Positions 1 through 14,077 of a DNA stretch of 64,000 nt are shown piece by piece. The notes beneath the pieces are model-generated. The model worked only from the letters and a program-made list of their open reading frames with translations. It searched no databases and was not told the origin of the DNA. The DNA lies in the NCBI GenBank assembly GCA_031841125.1, contig CM063114.1:36353574-36417573 (forward strand), given 5' to 3'. This DNA comes from Acanthococcus lagerstroemiae. Taxonomy: Eukaryota > Arthropoda > Insecta > Hemiptera > Eriococcidae. Positions within the stretch are counted from its first letter, which is position 1. The number at the start of each line of letters is the position of its first letter. Made by a program: the position numbers and the translations under genes.

Positions 1-129
1 CGCGCAAAAATTTTTCGAAAAAACTGGTTTTAAAAGCGAAAATTTTTTCATTTTTGCATATTTTACATTCAATTTCAGGTGCCTTGTAGGGGCATTAGCC
101 CCCTTCGCTGCCCCTTGGTTACGCCACTG
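1..129. mobile_element. Right end of a transposon cut by the window edge
   Basis: Ends GGTTACGCCACTG at 129, the same terminus as the 15039-15174 element. The left end lies outside the window or is degraded. Confidence 0.45.
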
Positions 130-344
130 AAGATGACTTTAGATAACCGTATCCAATTTTTCAGTTGCCTACTTTATCACTCCTATTCTTTATTTTTATT
201 TCATTTATACTTGCTGACTACTTATTAGCCGATGTCTATACAATACATAAACTTATGTTATTTTGGCAGGTTTTTTTTCTTTCTTTTTTTTTTTCTAGCT
301 ATTTAATTTTAAATGACCTACAGTGGAAAAAGAAGACTTCGAAT

Positions 345-700
345 GACTTAGATGACCGGTAGACACCCTGATCCAAGAATGGAAAAGATCATGCGACCTT
401 TGCATCAATAAGATCAAAGGTCATGAAATTTAAAAAATCATGATCCGAGATCACAAAAATCATCAGATTTGTAATCTAAATGATCGGGGTTTTTTCTGAC
501 GGTTAAAATAATCTAGAATCGAAACGATTACAAGATCATGATCCCTTACGTGATCTGAGATTTTCATCTTCAAAATAACCTTTTGATCTCAATCCGTGAT
601 TTTTTCAATTCATTAAATAATCTGCACATTATGATATTAGATCACTGGATTCATGATCTTGCCCAAATTATCAAGAAAAAAACATCTTGAAATGCTAGAT
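345..700 (+). repeat. GATC-rich dispersed repeat
   Basis: AT-rich stretch dense in GATC/ATGATC words (GATCATG, AGATCACAA, GTGATCTGAG, TAGATCACTGGATTCATGAT). The end matches 31700-31800 closely. It begins with a transposon-like terminus GTAGACACCCTG (359-370). Confidence 0.6.
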
Positions 701-3700
701 AACAAAATGTATGCAGATCTAAGTTCTGATTTGCGTTGAGACATATGGGTATTTTCATTCTAAAAATTGAGTGGCAAATGAAGAAAAAATAAACCTATCT
801 TCAGACTAATCAGAGCTCAGGACGGAAACGGCGCAAAAAATCCCAATCTCATCAAAATTATGCACATGATCCAGATAAGAAAATATATTATAAAAAATAA
901 AATAAGTAAAAGGAATCACTCGGGAATTACATGACCAGGAATCGGAATTTACGAGGAAGAAATGATTCAGCAGTGAATGATTCAATCGCGGGGAGAAGAA
1001 AACAGATTCTGAACCACAGCTGTAAATACTTAGTCCTTCAATATTTTGGGAGAATACTATGCTCGTGAACTAGTGGATGCTATTAAATATTTTGCATTCG
1101 TGTCACAAGATTAACCAAAAATGTTGAAATGCGTCCTCGCAAATTCAAAAAATATTTTTCTTTTTCTTCAAAGGAAAAATGCAACCAAATTATGTTTTAT
1201 GTCAGTGTATGCGAAAATACGAGTATGCCCTTCAGATTAAGTAGGTTCACTCAGAATTTTGGATAACTCATATTATTCTCAACTGATCCTAAATTGAAGT
1301 CCAGCTAATGGCGCTACAATTAATTTTGTTGCCGAGTTCACACCCAAGTCCCAAGAATCTGAGAAAAAACTATTTCTTACTGCAGAAATTTTACATTAAG
1401 AATTCAAAATTTTCTCTCACATCATATACCTTTTTCCCGGCACTAAGGCTTAACATGTTCGACTTCCCCTCTAAAAAATTTCTATCATGTCGAACATAAT
1501 GTACCTAAAAACAGTAAGCCACACTGTTCCAGAAATTCAACTGCAAATTCGCATCAAGTACAGTACGAATGATTTGATTCAACAGAGGATTATAATGTTC
1601 TGACTTTTTCCAACCCTGCGATTCTCGGAAATCATCAAATTTATTTTCCACATATGTGATCCGAACTGAAAAAAACTGCCTTAGGGTGAAAATGATAAAA
1701 ATGAGTTATCACATGATTCTTATAGAAAATTTCACGCTGAATCGATTGGTGTTCTAGGTGACAGAGGAACGTTCATAGAACACAAAAATCCAAAAATCGA
1801 TAATGTTCACTATGTTTTCGAAAAACGGCTACTGTAAAATTGTCTATTCCACCCTAAAGCTGAATTTCTTATTTCGGGTCACATTATAATACACAGCTAA
1901 GCGTCTCTCAACTTTACAGGGCTGCTCACAACTTCGACGGCACATTTTGGGCAGCACTAAATATTTGTTATTCCCTAAAACCGCTGTTCCCGAACAGAAA
2001 TTACTCGTCGTGTGTTCAGATTACAATCAAGGCTGGAACATACCGTCCCAAATACACTTAATCGCAGTGTACCCCTTATTAATCATATTATATTCTTTTC
2101 TGTATCATTTCGAACAAAACAAGAAAAATACTGTCTAGAAAGCGAATTATTGATGCACGTTTTACGCTGCTGGCATTCTTTACACGTACTCGTATTACAG
2201 ACATTTAATGGAATATGAATGTTCGAGCGATAATTTTTTTGTCTTCCATTAAATTCCTGTCGCCTAGGTGTTTATGTATACAGAATTACTGTCATATCGA
2301 AGACCTTCACCAAGTTTACAACGCGGTATTTGGGCTGCTGGTCCGACTTTGGGCTGGTGCCTTTGAGCTGCTCCCGGTGCAGTAACGAATTTGAATAACA
2401 CACATAACTTATATCACATATACTGAGTCGGCGTAATATACTGACAATAACTATGATGTGTTTTCTTAATCCTGGACGTAAAACTAGTAACGAGATGAGA
2501 CCTATTCGTTGAGTAACAGCTTACCTATGATGAAGTGGACTACTGAAGAATCGGGTACCTCTCATTATAAAGCCATGAAATTCAGATGCGTTGGTATGAA
2601 AGGTCAATTTCAAGATTAGCAATCCTTCACCAGACCCATGCGGACCCACAATTGAGGAAAACAGAGGCTAGGGACAAATTTTAGACTATAGCTAGTCTAA
2701 TTATGGCTTAAAATGGAAAAAATGTTAAAACTTTGGTACAGTCTCCAGAAACATTGTGAACTGGGAGTTCAAAATAGAACTTTTCCCATGATATGTCTCA
2801 ACAAATGTTTTCTAGGGGGCAGGGTTCAACTTCTCATGTTTTTCAAACGGCACCGAGTTCTGCGAATCCTTAGAATTAGGTCCCCTACATCCTCTTGTCT
2901 TCCACTTATCACACAGAATAAAGCGGTTGAAAATTTGACAATTTTTGAATTATTTTGTTCCCAAGAGCTAAATCATTTCTCTTGATTTAAAAACCCAACA
3001 GCCAAACATTTTCTGAATTCGAAAAAGGAGAGAGATACCCCAATTAAATCAGCAATTTTGCTTCGAAACTTCCGAAACGCCAGGTTCGGTCAGAAAAAAA
3101 AACTGGATTCAACATAACAAATCATTCTCAATAGTGTAAGTACGGAGAATCTGCCAAAAATTTTGAGGAAACGTCAATTCAGAGGTCAGTGGCCTCTGCT
3201 GAATTTCGGGTAAACAGTACCCTTTTTTGAACTTCGAAGATTACAGACGATAGAAACTGAATAAAAGCATGAAAATGAGTGTCTACTACGTCAGAAACGC
3301 TAAATCCATTTATGAAACTTTTCGATCTAAATCCCCCATTTTGAAAACTTCAGCGTCGGGGCAGAACTTATCAAAAAAAAAAAAATAGGGGTTTCCCGGT
3401 CGCGGAATTCGTTTTTGAGGTTGTTCCGACCTTAACGTCAACCAACAATGGTCCACAGAGAACAAGCGCGTGAAAACTTCATGTTCCTTTTGTCCAAGAC
3501 ATTGATTGGCACTTGCTAGTCATTAAATCCCAGCATCCCAGGTAACATAGAGATTACCTACGATTTTAACAAGTTATTACCATCTCATTAAAATTCTACC
3601 CAAAACTGGATAGAGCTCCTACTTGTATAAACTATACCGACATCAACATTCTAATTTCGATTTCCAGTACTATTTTTGATCTCAGCATTTTACTGTGGAG

Positions 3701-3848
3701 ATCACTATCTTCCTCTCCGTTCCACTCATCAGCCCCAAGATTTCAATTTCAACTTGTAATCAAAATTTTACCCATTACCTACTGGATACCAGTACACAAC
3801 TGTCAACTAAAAGATACTGCCTGTCTTTACGAATGCAGATTTTTATCA

Positions 3849-4496
3849 ATTGAATTGATGAGAACCAAAAGAGGGAAAGTCCATGTTTTGCACTTTTCAG
3901 GAGACACAAAAAACTGATTTATCTGAAACCCCAAAAATTGTGGGAAACATGTTTTAAGGCATTGAAAGAGGACCACAAGACACGAATTTTAAGGCAATTA
4001 CGAAAAAAAAATTTTCAGGTGCATCAGAGATATGTCTCTTGAAAGAAAGTGGACTGAGTCCCTTGTGGTTCCCAGTCTGAAAATTTTTCTCTTTTTGCCG
4101 GGAATCGAATGGAACTCGTTCCTACACTTGAGTGCATCACTTTAGCGTTGATCCCGCTTGAATTGACCAAAGTCCGTAAGAGTTATAAAATTTTTAGTAA
4201 ATCGCTTTTCAAATTAGCGAATGTTTAAAATCACGCATTTCACAATTCGGTATGTTTACTAGCTCATATCAGTAAAGAATACAGGGACAGATGAACGTTA
4301 GCGGAATGGCATTGGACTTGACCTCTTTTGGTTCCCAACGCGATAGTGCGACGTTGCCAAAAAGCACTTTCCCGGTGGTTTCGCGAAATTTCAGCCACAC
4401 CAGTCGATTAGCGATACGTCAATACCTCGATTTCTATCAAAAAGTCAAAAACGGTAATTTTGGACTGCCCCCCTTTTGGTTCTCATCGATTCAATT
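3849..4496. mobile_element. Element with inverted GATGAGAACCAAAAG termini
   Basis: Left AATTGAATTGATGAGAACCA then AAGAGGG and AGTCC; right the complement of AATTGAATCGATGAGAACCA with AAGGGGGGCAGTCC. Related GGACTGAGTCCC...GGTTCCCA and GGACTTGACC...GGTTCCCA motifs recur at about 4050-4075 and 4315-4340, suggesting repeated binding motifs. Confidence 0.65.
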
Positions 4497-5840
4497 TTAG
4501 CACTTATGAATTTTCTACAATTATTTTCTTTTAATAAATTCTAATTTTGCAATCATTTTCGACATTCTCCGGTTCTTAATTTCTCATCCCCTACCGATTT
4601 ATTTCCGTTTCAAAATTCCACAAAAAGATTCCTCATATTTTCTTCTGCGAATAATCTTGTTTATTAACTATACATATATTAATCAGAATTGGTCATTAAG
4701 GTTAATGTGACCACTTTTTAATTTTCTACTAGAGTTTTCTTCTAAGAAAGTGCAATTTTGTGATAATTTAAGACATTTTCCATTGCATATTAACCGGCCA
4801 TTCAATTCCATTAATTATTGTTAACCTCCCTAGGATTTATCATCATCTCATCGATCTCTTTGAATTATCATTATCATCACTTCTTTCTTTCAGGTTTTTT
4901 TTTTTTTTTTTCAAATTTCAATTTTTAAATTCACAAAATAATGTAAAAAAGAACCCTTAATAATTCGGTATTAAGGTACCGTTCAATAGTCTTCTGTTCC
5001 ACGGTCCCACTTTGACACATTCTTCTATGTTTCGCGCGAAAACTAAAATAATGCACCCCTAATGCGGGACACTCCGAGTGTCCTGGAAGAACAAACGGAA
5101 ACTGCTTTTTATTATCGTAAATTGATAGGCGATGGGACCTAACGGTAATTTTCTAGGATTTATCTTCCAGGCGGGGGGGGGGGTATTTCATGACCGGCAT
5201 TTTGCGGATATATGGGTCACCGATTGGTGATTAGCAAAAACTTACGCGTTTTTACTTCAATTTTTTTAATTTTTCCATTCAGGACCCCTAAATTTAGCCT
5301 TACGTGTTGGACTTCAAAAAAATTAGATGTTTACTAATGTAGACACACGACTAAAAAAGTTCACATGAGCAGACAGACGTCCGCATTCAGAGCTCGTCCA
5401 ACGGATCGTTGTGAAGTATAGAAGATACAAACCTAATTCGCATACTCGAACAAGCTTATCAGCGGACCAAAAGATGCTTTATTACACACCCTACATCAGT
5501 ATGGACATACCAACTTTCTTTAAACATCATTTTAATTCATTTTAACATGAAACTAAAAGCAGGCTGACACTTTGCACTGTAGTAGATGATGATAACGGAC
5601 AGCATCATGTTTTCGTCCAGCGATTACAGCGCTTCTAGCGGAGTTCGAATATGCGAATCCAAAACTTGTCTCCAAATATTTTGAGCGTTATTACAATTTA
5701 CAATCTAATAAAAAAAGATATTAGTTAAGAATGTCAAACTCAATGTTATTCTGCATAAGAGGGCACAAGGGCTCGTGGCACGTGTTCCCCTAATCTGATC
5801 AAGCTGAAATTTTCACGGCTTCTCGAATTTTTGGCACCTA

Positions 5841-6843
5841 TAACACGGGGTGACTTTACTCACTTTTTTCTGTACTTTCAAAGGCACGCTACAGGCCTTA
5901 TAAACTCTGTTAAAAACCCTATTTCTTGCACCCATTTTCATATACCATAACACGGGGTGACTTTGCTCTCTTTTTTCTGTACTTTCAAGTTTGACGCGCT
6001 TTACAGACCTTAGAAACTGAGGCAGAGAATCGGAATATTTTTTGTAATTTTGATAGGACATTGCGGAATATATTCCTCAAAGACTGTGATACCCTGGCAA
6101 CAAGTTTTTCCACAGGATTATTCAATAAGTGTGTCAAGTGATACGGCAATGGGGTGACACTGCACATGCTCGTGAATGAACGGGGAAAAGTTGTATTAAA
6201 AGTACCAAGTAACCCAAAATCAATACTATCATGTATACCGATGTATACGAAAAAAAAAAAAAAAAAAAAAAAAACATGTTAACCATAAGAATTGTACTCT
6301 TCCTTTATTCCAAAAATCATAAGCAAAAATTGAATAAGACCTTTTCTTTGGAAGACTGAGACCCAATACACAAACGTATGTCCTCGGCATCGCTGAAATG
6401 CATAAACATCCGATTTGTACATCCTCATTCATTAACAATATGACAAAACATTCACGTCCTGGCTTGAAGAACAAAAATAAACAATTGGGTACAAAGTCAC
6501 CCCATCTGTATTTTTTTTAAATTAAATTATTCATTAACTGCTACATCACTATGCTCGTTAATACACTACAGTTTACTATTATTATGACCACAATCAAATT
6601 CTGCGTGCAATGAGACCAAAAACATAGTTCTCTTTGATTTTTAATTTTGATACACTTTTTAGATCTGTAATCTGTACAAATGACATCATAACCCTGCCTG
6701 AAAATAACATAGCTACAACATCGTACAATACAACCAATCGCGTGTCAGTGCTCCCACGCGTTCTATTTTCCCTTGTGCTCCTATGAGTAATGAAAACATA
6801 CGTGTGCCAAATCACCCCATGATTGCAAAATTACCCCATGTTA
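5841..6843. mobile_element. Possible element with TAACAYGGGGTRA termini
   Basis: Left TAACACGGGGTGACTTT (5841, repeated 110 bp later at about 5951) and right AAATTACCCCATGTTA (6828-6843). More GGGGTGA-type motifs occur at about 6151, 6496 and 6812. The left side includes a 110-bp tandem duplication containing CTTTTTTCTGTACTTTCAA. A poly-A tract lies at 6247-6274. Confidence 0.5.
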
Positions 6844-8039
6844 CGGTAATCTCAAAGTATCCACCTAAAATCGCAAAATACGGGACACTATAACCTGCAG
6901 TTTTCGAGGAAAAATTGTAACTCCAAAAATTTGAGGAGTTACCTGGTTTTTTTTTTTGCCCTCACCTCACGCTTAGAACAAAAGCACGAATCATCGATTC
7001 ACATAGATCCGTCTATCATCCATCTGTAGAAATTTCACAATATGTACGTCACATTCCGGACGTTTCACAGACGAACAGGCTCTGTAAGAAAATTACATCA
7101 TTCTGCTCCAAACACGTCGGCAAAGAGAAACAATCTCCGGCATCGTTAACTCTTAACACCTCCTAATAACCGGATGTCCATACGCCGTGTTCTGAATGTC
7201 ATCAATCGTAATCATAATTTTCGGATCATTCACGAAGCACACTACTATGTACTTTTTTAATCAACAAAGTACAAAACGAATTAATAACGTTTTCGTGTTT
7301 CTCACGTACTCGCAAACATACGCCGATGTGGACACATACACCTCACGGATGCCGACCCCTCCCAGCCAGAATATTCTAGGAAAACACGATCCGCATTTCC
7401 ATAAACAGCACACAACACACTATCGAAGTATTGATTATCGAATTTTCCAATTAACTGTCCGATGACGGCAAACTGGCACGTCGAAATCGACTGATTACAA
7501 AATGACTAATTTCGCGCCAACAGGGAGGAGTAACTCTTCAATCCATTATCGCGAATCCGGCACGTAAATTTTGGGCAACAGGTAGACAGGTTTTCCGAGT
7601 ACACACGAAATGGCGCCATTCGGTTCCTAGTTACGAAGACCACAGAAGAATGGATACGTCTCTGCGCCGATGTTCGAAGCAACCTGTTGGCTAGTCATTT
7701 TAAATGGAACACCCATTATATTGTTCCGAGAAAACATGAGAATCGCCGTTCTCCGAAAACGGTCCCCGCGAAATTACGGGAGCACTGCGGTGGAAAATCT
7801 GCTGACGAAGGCAAACCGATCCAACGGTCGACAGCAGGATCGGTGAACCTTCCAAGCTGTTTCGAACTGAGTGCCAGCAATAAAAGGCACACCCACAAGT
7901 ATTGGCGAGAAATTTTCACTAATTATTCCGCAATGCTAATCACGTGATTACACATGCTCGTAAGTGAAGGAAACACACGCGCATACGGGTAGATTAAGAA
8001 TAATTAGGCAACGAGGGTAATTTATGGAGCATTCGTTAC

Positions 8040-8196
8040 CTTGTAACATAGACCGATACGCGGTATCTGTGATGGCGAACACATGAGGAGGCACTTCGTG
8101 TCGTTTGATGCCTTTGTACCTTTCCATAATTTTCTCTGTGTAAATGGGCAGCCGTTTGTATGGATTGACGACCACGCAAAATAGTCCAGAATACGT
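8040..8196 (-). CDS. zip: Non-muscle myosin II heavy chain, coding exon 2 (motor domain)
   Basis: Second coding exon of the same gene, about 40 kb from exon 1. It encodes 52 residues plus one base, 120-171 of the joined protein. It begins [14 protein letters not shown] directly after GLIY of exon 1 and runs through [15 protein letters not shown] and [16 protein letters not shown], a canonical myosin motor segment just ahead of the P-loop. The acceptor is a pyrimidine-rich stretch ending in cag (8197-8199) and the donor is gtaacg (8034-8039). The exon ends one base into a codon, as expected before the next conserved Asp/Gly. The P-loop exon (GESGAGKT) should follow at lower coordinates, but I do not see it in 1-8039, so the gene continues beyond the left edge. 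Confidence 0.94.
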
Positions 8197-10091
8197 CTGA
8201 AAAAGAAAATTAAAATTAATTTAATTTAATTTAAATTTAAAAGATGAAATAATTCCAATAACAACACTGTTCAGAAAGCGGGGAAAGGCAAGCCTCAATC
8301 CCCACCCACAAACTAATATCTTCACGCAATAAAGACAGGAAAAATAGGTCACAACCAAAGTTTACTTCTATAAATACCAATACAATTAACATCTCCATCT
8401 TGAGTGTCCGTGCACTAAAACAACACAAGAATCAAATAAAATTAAAAGAAGCGTTTATGTGTACGAAAATTGATATACTGGGCATTTCTGAGGTTAGATG
8501 ACCAAATGAAAAAAATTCAGGAAACAAAAAACAAAAATTTCCTTCTACATACAGACTGTATAAAAGATCATAAAAAATCGGAGGGGGGGGGGATTTCCTG
8601 AGATCTTACTCCGAATGCCAAACAAACATAAAATTTCAGCTTCCATGGAATCAGAAGATTTACAATAGTACAGGTTCACTCACCAACAACCACAAGCAAT
8701 GAAAAAGAATGAAATCAGTTTTATAATACTTTGGCCTGTGGGCGGGGGTGGGGGAAAGGGTCCAGAGGGTCTGGACATGGTCTGGACCTTCCCTTTACGA
8801 CTTCTTTAAACAGTTTTTTTTACTACTTTTAGCATTCTCTGTAACACCCCTCCCCTCTAGTCAAGACTACACCGCCCCTTGAATACTAGGCTGGCTACGC
8901 TACTGACTCCAGCCCAAGCAATTCCAGATAATAGCTCTAACAAGAAAAACAATTTGGTAAATATCAGTCAAGTGCCATATCCGTCGCCAGATGTTGGGTT
9001 TCTGATGGGCGACTTTCCCGGGGGTTAGTCAGGGTAGTTTGCCATTGCTTTCCCCAGGGTTTGTTGCGTTAGAATTTTCCTTCTCTGTGCCGGAGAATGT
9101 GCAGCCGCAATTCACTTACTAGCCACATGTTTGTACAACGGTGAGTAAGCCGTCCACGACGTGCACACGACAGTCTCAATCGTTCAGATCTGGTGGTAAC
9201 ACGCCCTGTGATTGTAATGCTTTGTTCGTTCGCACTAGCAGGGTTACAGGACGCGTTATTTTTCCACCTCGATTGATACTGCTAGGAGACTCCTTAAACA
9301 GCACACGTCAATTATAGTTTTTTATTTAAAAATTCTTTAATATTTCTAAATGGGGGAACTCACCTTAGTATTTCACTTCATTTACAGAAACACAAAAAGT
9401 CTCCCCAAAGAGAATTGCCTATTCTCAAAATTTAAGGGGCTATATATTAATTACAAAATTGATATTTTTGGTGAGTTTTTGGCGACTTCAATATTGAAGA
9501 TAAACAATTATGTCTAAAGAGTATTTTGTTACAAATATTATGAACAATGAAACACCATGTTTGGATTTTTGTTTTAAAAATTGTTGATATTATTATCAGC
9601 ATTTTAAAAGAAATAATAATATAGAATTGCCCCTCCACAATAGAAAGTATGCAACCAATTCTGTAGCGAAACATTGGGATTTAAACCTGCACTAGAGTAC
9701 GCTGCAAAATTACCTGCGCGGGTTTTAGCGGGTGAAAATGAGTGAGTGGTCATGTGTACTTTCAAATAGAAACACTGCTTTCTTCAGTAGGATAAAAAAC
9801 CGAGTGAAAATTATTCTGCCATTAGAACTGATTCTAATTTAATTTTTTGGTGATGATGCAGTCGAATTTAGGACAAATTTTCTTTGAAAGTGAATTTCTA
9901 ATCGACTTAATGATAGTTGAAGTTTGCTACACGCTTACAGTAAATCATACGTGATCACTCACACATATCGCAGGGCTGCCAACACTTGAAACTCCAAGTT
10001 TAAATCTCAATAGGCTGAGTTCTCACGAACAGCCGCAGCGCGTGGAGTTACAGTGCAGTGGCGGTGAATGTCATCACGTGTGCCACTGAAC

Positions 10092-10743
10092 GCAGTGTTA
10101 CCAACCCTCCGGCAATTGCCTGAGATTTTAGGCAATTCTAGAGTCTTCCGGTATTTTCCCAGCACTCAGATATTTTTTTTATACAATGTCAAGCATTTTC
10201 TAAATTTTACGATTCTGTCTTTACTCATTTTTTACATTTCACATTTTTGAATGTTGGCGATTTTGCTGCGTGCTGAGAGCTACGAACTATCAGTCTTTCA
10301 TTCATCAGTTGGCTGCAAGTCAGGGCCGCCGAGAAGGGGGAGGGTACTTTTCCCTCGGGGCCCGAGTTTTCTGAGAGGGCCCGCAGAGTCCCAGAAATTA
10401 TAATTATCAAATAGACAATATGCCTTTTTACGAGCAAATAATTTCAGTGTAGGGCCGCAGATTTTCCCCCTGGGCCCGGTTTGGCTCTAAGCGGCCTTGC
10501 TGCAAGTCGCCTGTCTGTTTTTGTAGATAAAACGAAAAACCACAGCTTAGAAAGCCTATAATGAAGTTGTAATGAAGTAATGTTTTTAGTTGTTAGTTGG
10601 TGTGTCAGTTTTAATGCTAGCTTCGAAAAATAAACGATTTACTCGAATTCGTGTTCCAAAAATTTCCTACAGTCTCCTGCAATCTTAGGCATTTTTATAA
10701 CACAATACCAGGTAACTCTGAAATTGTGAGTTGGTAACGCTGC
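10092..10743. mobile_element. MITE with GCAGYGTTACCAAC ends
   Basis: The left end GCAGTGTTACCAAC is matched by GTTGGTAACGCTGC at 10730-10743. Related CTGCAATCTTAGGCA / GCAATTGCCTGAGATTTTAGG patterns follow inward on each side. A smaller hAT-like element is nested at 10321-10499. Confidence 0.6.
10321..10499. mobile_element. Nested hAT-like MITE with 8-bp duplication
   Basis: A 179-bp element with CAGGGCCGCC at the left and GCGGCCTTG at the right. It is flanked by a perfect 8-bp direct repeat CTGCAAGT (10313-10320 and 10500-10507), the hAT signature. Confidence 0.75.
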
Positions 10744-11224
10744 ATTAAAGGAGTTGGCCAAAGACAACTTAATGAAGACAGAGTGATGGGAAACTATTGG
10801 TATGAAAACAGAAATGGGGTGAGGTGGAAGCTAATCAACTTCTGCTAAGAAAATAACTCTTGAAAATTTCAAGCACCAGCTTCAAAAAACGAAAAGGAAA
10901 GCTATAGACCTGGATTTCGCCAACCTTCCAGTATAAAACACAAACAGACTGTATTTTAGTGCTACAAGCGAGCAATACAGTTCAAAACTGTCAAGTAGAA
11001 AACTTCAAATTCTATTCTGATCATAGATTTTTAAGTTGTAAAATGACGATAAGAAATGAAATAACCCAGAAAGTGACTGAAGAGAATAAGGTTAGTAGAC
11101 CAGATAGAAGTAATGCAATAACGTACAAAGAGCAGGGTCTCACAGAATTTTAAAAAACACCTTTGTGGGCTAACACTTGAAATATTTATTGAATACATCC
11201 CCTATTCTGACGCAGGCCCATTCG

Positions 11225-11300
11225 GGGAGTTTTTAGGATAGAGGGTGCGGTGTCCAGGGGCCAATTTGGCATGCGTCCATCGCCATACGCCCCTCTATCA
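11225..11300 (+). repeat. GC-rich interspersed repeat, 3' fragment
   Basis: Contains GGGTGCGGTGTC, TTTGGCATGCG and CGCCATACGCCC in the same order as the end of the 45750-46055 copy. Confidence 0.55.
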
Positions 11301-11975
11301 TCGATGTATTGAATACAGCCTCATAAAATCTATCCAAGTCAGAGACAGAAGGTCAACCAGTTTTTCAGATAACTCAGATCTCTCAAAAAATAAAAAAAAT
11401 TAGTAAATAAACGAGAAAGTCTTGGGCAAATTAAATGTAAAACTACAAGCAACAAGGTCTTTAAGAAAAATGACTCGCGGTATACTCAAACTAAAAACCT
11501 CCCCCCTCCTTCAAACAGGCATTCAGCTAGACATATAGGCTAGACTGACAGCTGAATACACGGATAGACTGACTATAGTAGTGACGATCGCAGGAAGGGG
11601 AGAGCAGAGGGAAACAACTACGTCCCTAGGAAAATCATTAGAGCCTGTTAGAAGATTTCAGAAACAACCTTTCTCTATTCTTTTTCAAATATTTTACCCA
11701 CTCTCGGGAGGGTACAGGTCACCTCCACAGACTTACTTATCAATAGACAGATTAACCGGAAATAGATGAAAGAAAGGTATCGGGGGCTGGCTGGTCAGAG
11801 TGAATGTCGCCAAGCTTGCTACTAGACGAATAAGATTTTTAGTAAATTTCCTACATGAATCGACAAGTATTCAGCTTAAGACACATCGAGCTTTCTTGGA
11901 ATTGAAGTCCAAAAGTAGATACCTCATAGAGGTGAAAAATTTGAAGTGATTAATTACAGACCTATGAGATGCTAC

Positions 11976-12125
11976 CTTCACATTCCTTCGCGATGACGGG
12001 TACATAAAAAGCGATCAGCGTAATTAAAAATTTCGAGATAAGAAAAGAAATTATCGTTAGGTCGCGAAGAATAATACTCTTTTCTTTACCGGGTAAATAC
12101 TGTTTTAAAAAAACTATCTGGTTTG
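11976..12125 (-). other. Unassigned exon-like segment in the myosin intron
   Basis: On the minus strand a long pyrimidine tract ending in AG (12126-12155) precedes a 150-bp open stretch, followed by a gtagca donor at 11970-11975. The encoded peptide is hydrophobic (IISFLISKFLITLIAFYVPVI) and ends near KECE, which would fit a transmembrane segment. An open stretch with a gtatgt site downstream lies at 12391-12624. I do not recognise the family; a chemoreceptor-like nested gene is one possibility, chance another. Confidence 0.2.
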
Positions 12126-14077
12126 CTGAACATCGAAAAGAAAGAAAAAAAAAACCGTGATTAAACACGAGTCTCGGTAAACTACAAATCAGGCTATTGC
12201 ATATCGACGTGATTTATAATCCTCTCAATATCTAGAACAATGGGCACGAACAGAATATATAATCTCCATATTTTATTTTCGCATTCCCCTTAAGTTTCGA
12301 GCACGGGGGGAACTCGCCGATTCGTTAATCATTAATGAGGTTTCTAACTTCATTCTTGCCGGACATACCTTACTCGAGCACTGACGTCGGTTATTTTAGC
12401 AAAATACCACGAACAGTGATTGGGATATTTTCTTTAAAATCACGAACCTCTATATCGCCATAGAAGAATTCTTGGAATTTAAAGGGAAGAGGAAGACATT
12501 CCAGAAGATGATACCACTTCGTCAGCACTGATTGAAGAACATCTTCGAAACGCATTAGATTACTCGTACAATTCTGCATTTCAAATACCATCGAGCACTG
12601 GATTTTCATTCGGCTGATTCTCAATCGAATTTTTAGAAATAATATGTTAACACTTCTCGTTGTAAGTGGCGGCCAGCTCCCCCCCCCCCCAATTAAAATC
12701 CCACGATTGTTTAATTTTCTCAGAATCCAGATGTTAGATGTATTCGAATTGAAGAACCAACCACAAGGCCTGTCTACCGCAAGTCTTGTTTACAAAAAGT
12801 GATTTTATTCTTCTCAGAAGCTCTGGTAAACTCTTACGGCTGAAGTTAAACTGCAAAAGCTGTTCGAGCTCGCATCAATTCAATTGGGCACTGAATTAGA
12901 AATCGATGGAAAAATTACATATTTTCATGAATATTGATCAGAGACCAAACGAACACAGAGCATTCTGACAATTCCTTTTTCATTCCCGGGCTGGTTATAT
13001 ACTTCATATATACAACGAACAGGGAGATAAAGAGCGAACGAGTCGAGTGGAATTTTAATAAACCGGTTACTTAGAGAGGAAAAAAAAAAACAAAAAAAAA
13101 CAGAACATTAGTCACCGGTATGTGTCTAGTAAATGGCTGTCACCGATTCTCCTCTCTAATACTGATTATGACTCAACGTGATACTCAGCACCATGCAGAC
13201 TTTCCAATACTAAGAAGTTTGGCCGAGGAATTAACCTGACATAAATTCGAGTACTCGAAATTGGCATTTCTAAACTGATCTGTAAGTTCGTAAAACGTTT
13301 TCAACCCACAAGAAATAAAGTCTCAATTTTTTTACACGAAACCCAACCACTAGGAAAACACTCATTCGCCAACTCGGCTCGCACAGAGAATCGAAAGCTT
13401 TATAATACACAGGAGTCAATAAACCCATTACATCATCTATAACCGAATACACAGCAACAAAAAGAAACAAAAGATCGTCATTATTGTTTTCCTCGGGCTC
13501 CGGTACAGTCCGGCAATTATAAAATTCCAATCGAATATTAATGACACGATTCGGAAAATTTATTTTTGACAAGAAGCACATGGGTATCATAATACGAATT
13601 ATACATGCGCAACTTCAGTAAGAACTATTCATCATTCTTCATTTGCTGGACCGGTTTTCGACAGGGATGCTTTTGCAGCCCAGCTTTCGAAGTCCATACA
13701 GGGTCGTGCAAGTGTAATTAAGACTAACCTCTTCGGGCGGAATAAGAAGAATAAAGTAAATAAGCCTATAAGTACGCAGTACCCACCCATCGATTCTGAA
13801 AGTATGACGTTCACGAATGTCAATTCTACTACTGACCCGACCCAGTACAGCACAAACCTTGACTGTTCACAAAAAATCACGTTGTTTGATAACTAAATGG
13901 CTTTGTCAGAAAGCTCAGAAGACGGTGATGCGAAAATGTGACGAATTTTTTTTAACGTTTTCAATTTTAAGAACTGTTGGTATAAGGCATATTCCGCAGG
14001 GGCACTGATCCCTATAAGTTGTGCACCCATGTAGACATGTAGAGGACCGACAGAGATAAGCATTGGTGTCAAGTGAC

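Larger units (their letters stand above)
1..8039 (-). other. Probable second intron of the myosin gene; no gene recognised
   Basis: This stretch lies immediately 3' of myosin exon 2 on the minus strand, so it should be intron 2 unless the next exon was missed. I looked for the expected P-loop sequence (GESGAGKT) and did not find it. Recognisable content: a transposon end at 129, a GATC-rich repeat (345-700), an inverted-repeat element (3849-4496), an element with GGGGTGAC-type termini (5841-6843), poly-A at 6247-6274, and a unique-looking stretch at 7000-8000 with no convincing ORF. Confidence 0.6.

Noticed and set aside
9000..9250. Moderately GC-rich island in the intron
   Set aside because: No ORF, RNA-gene box motifs or repeat partners within the window; nothing can be claimed.
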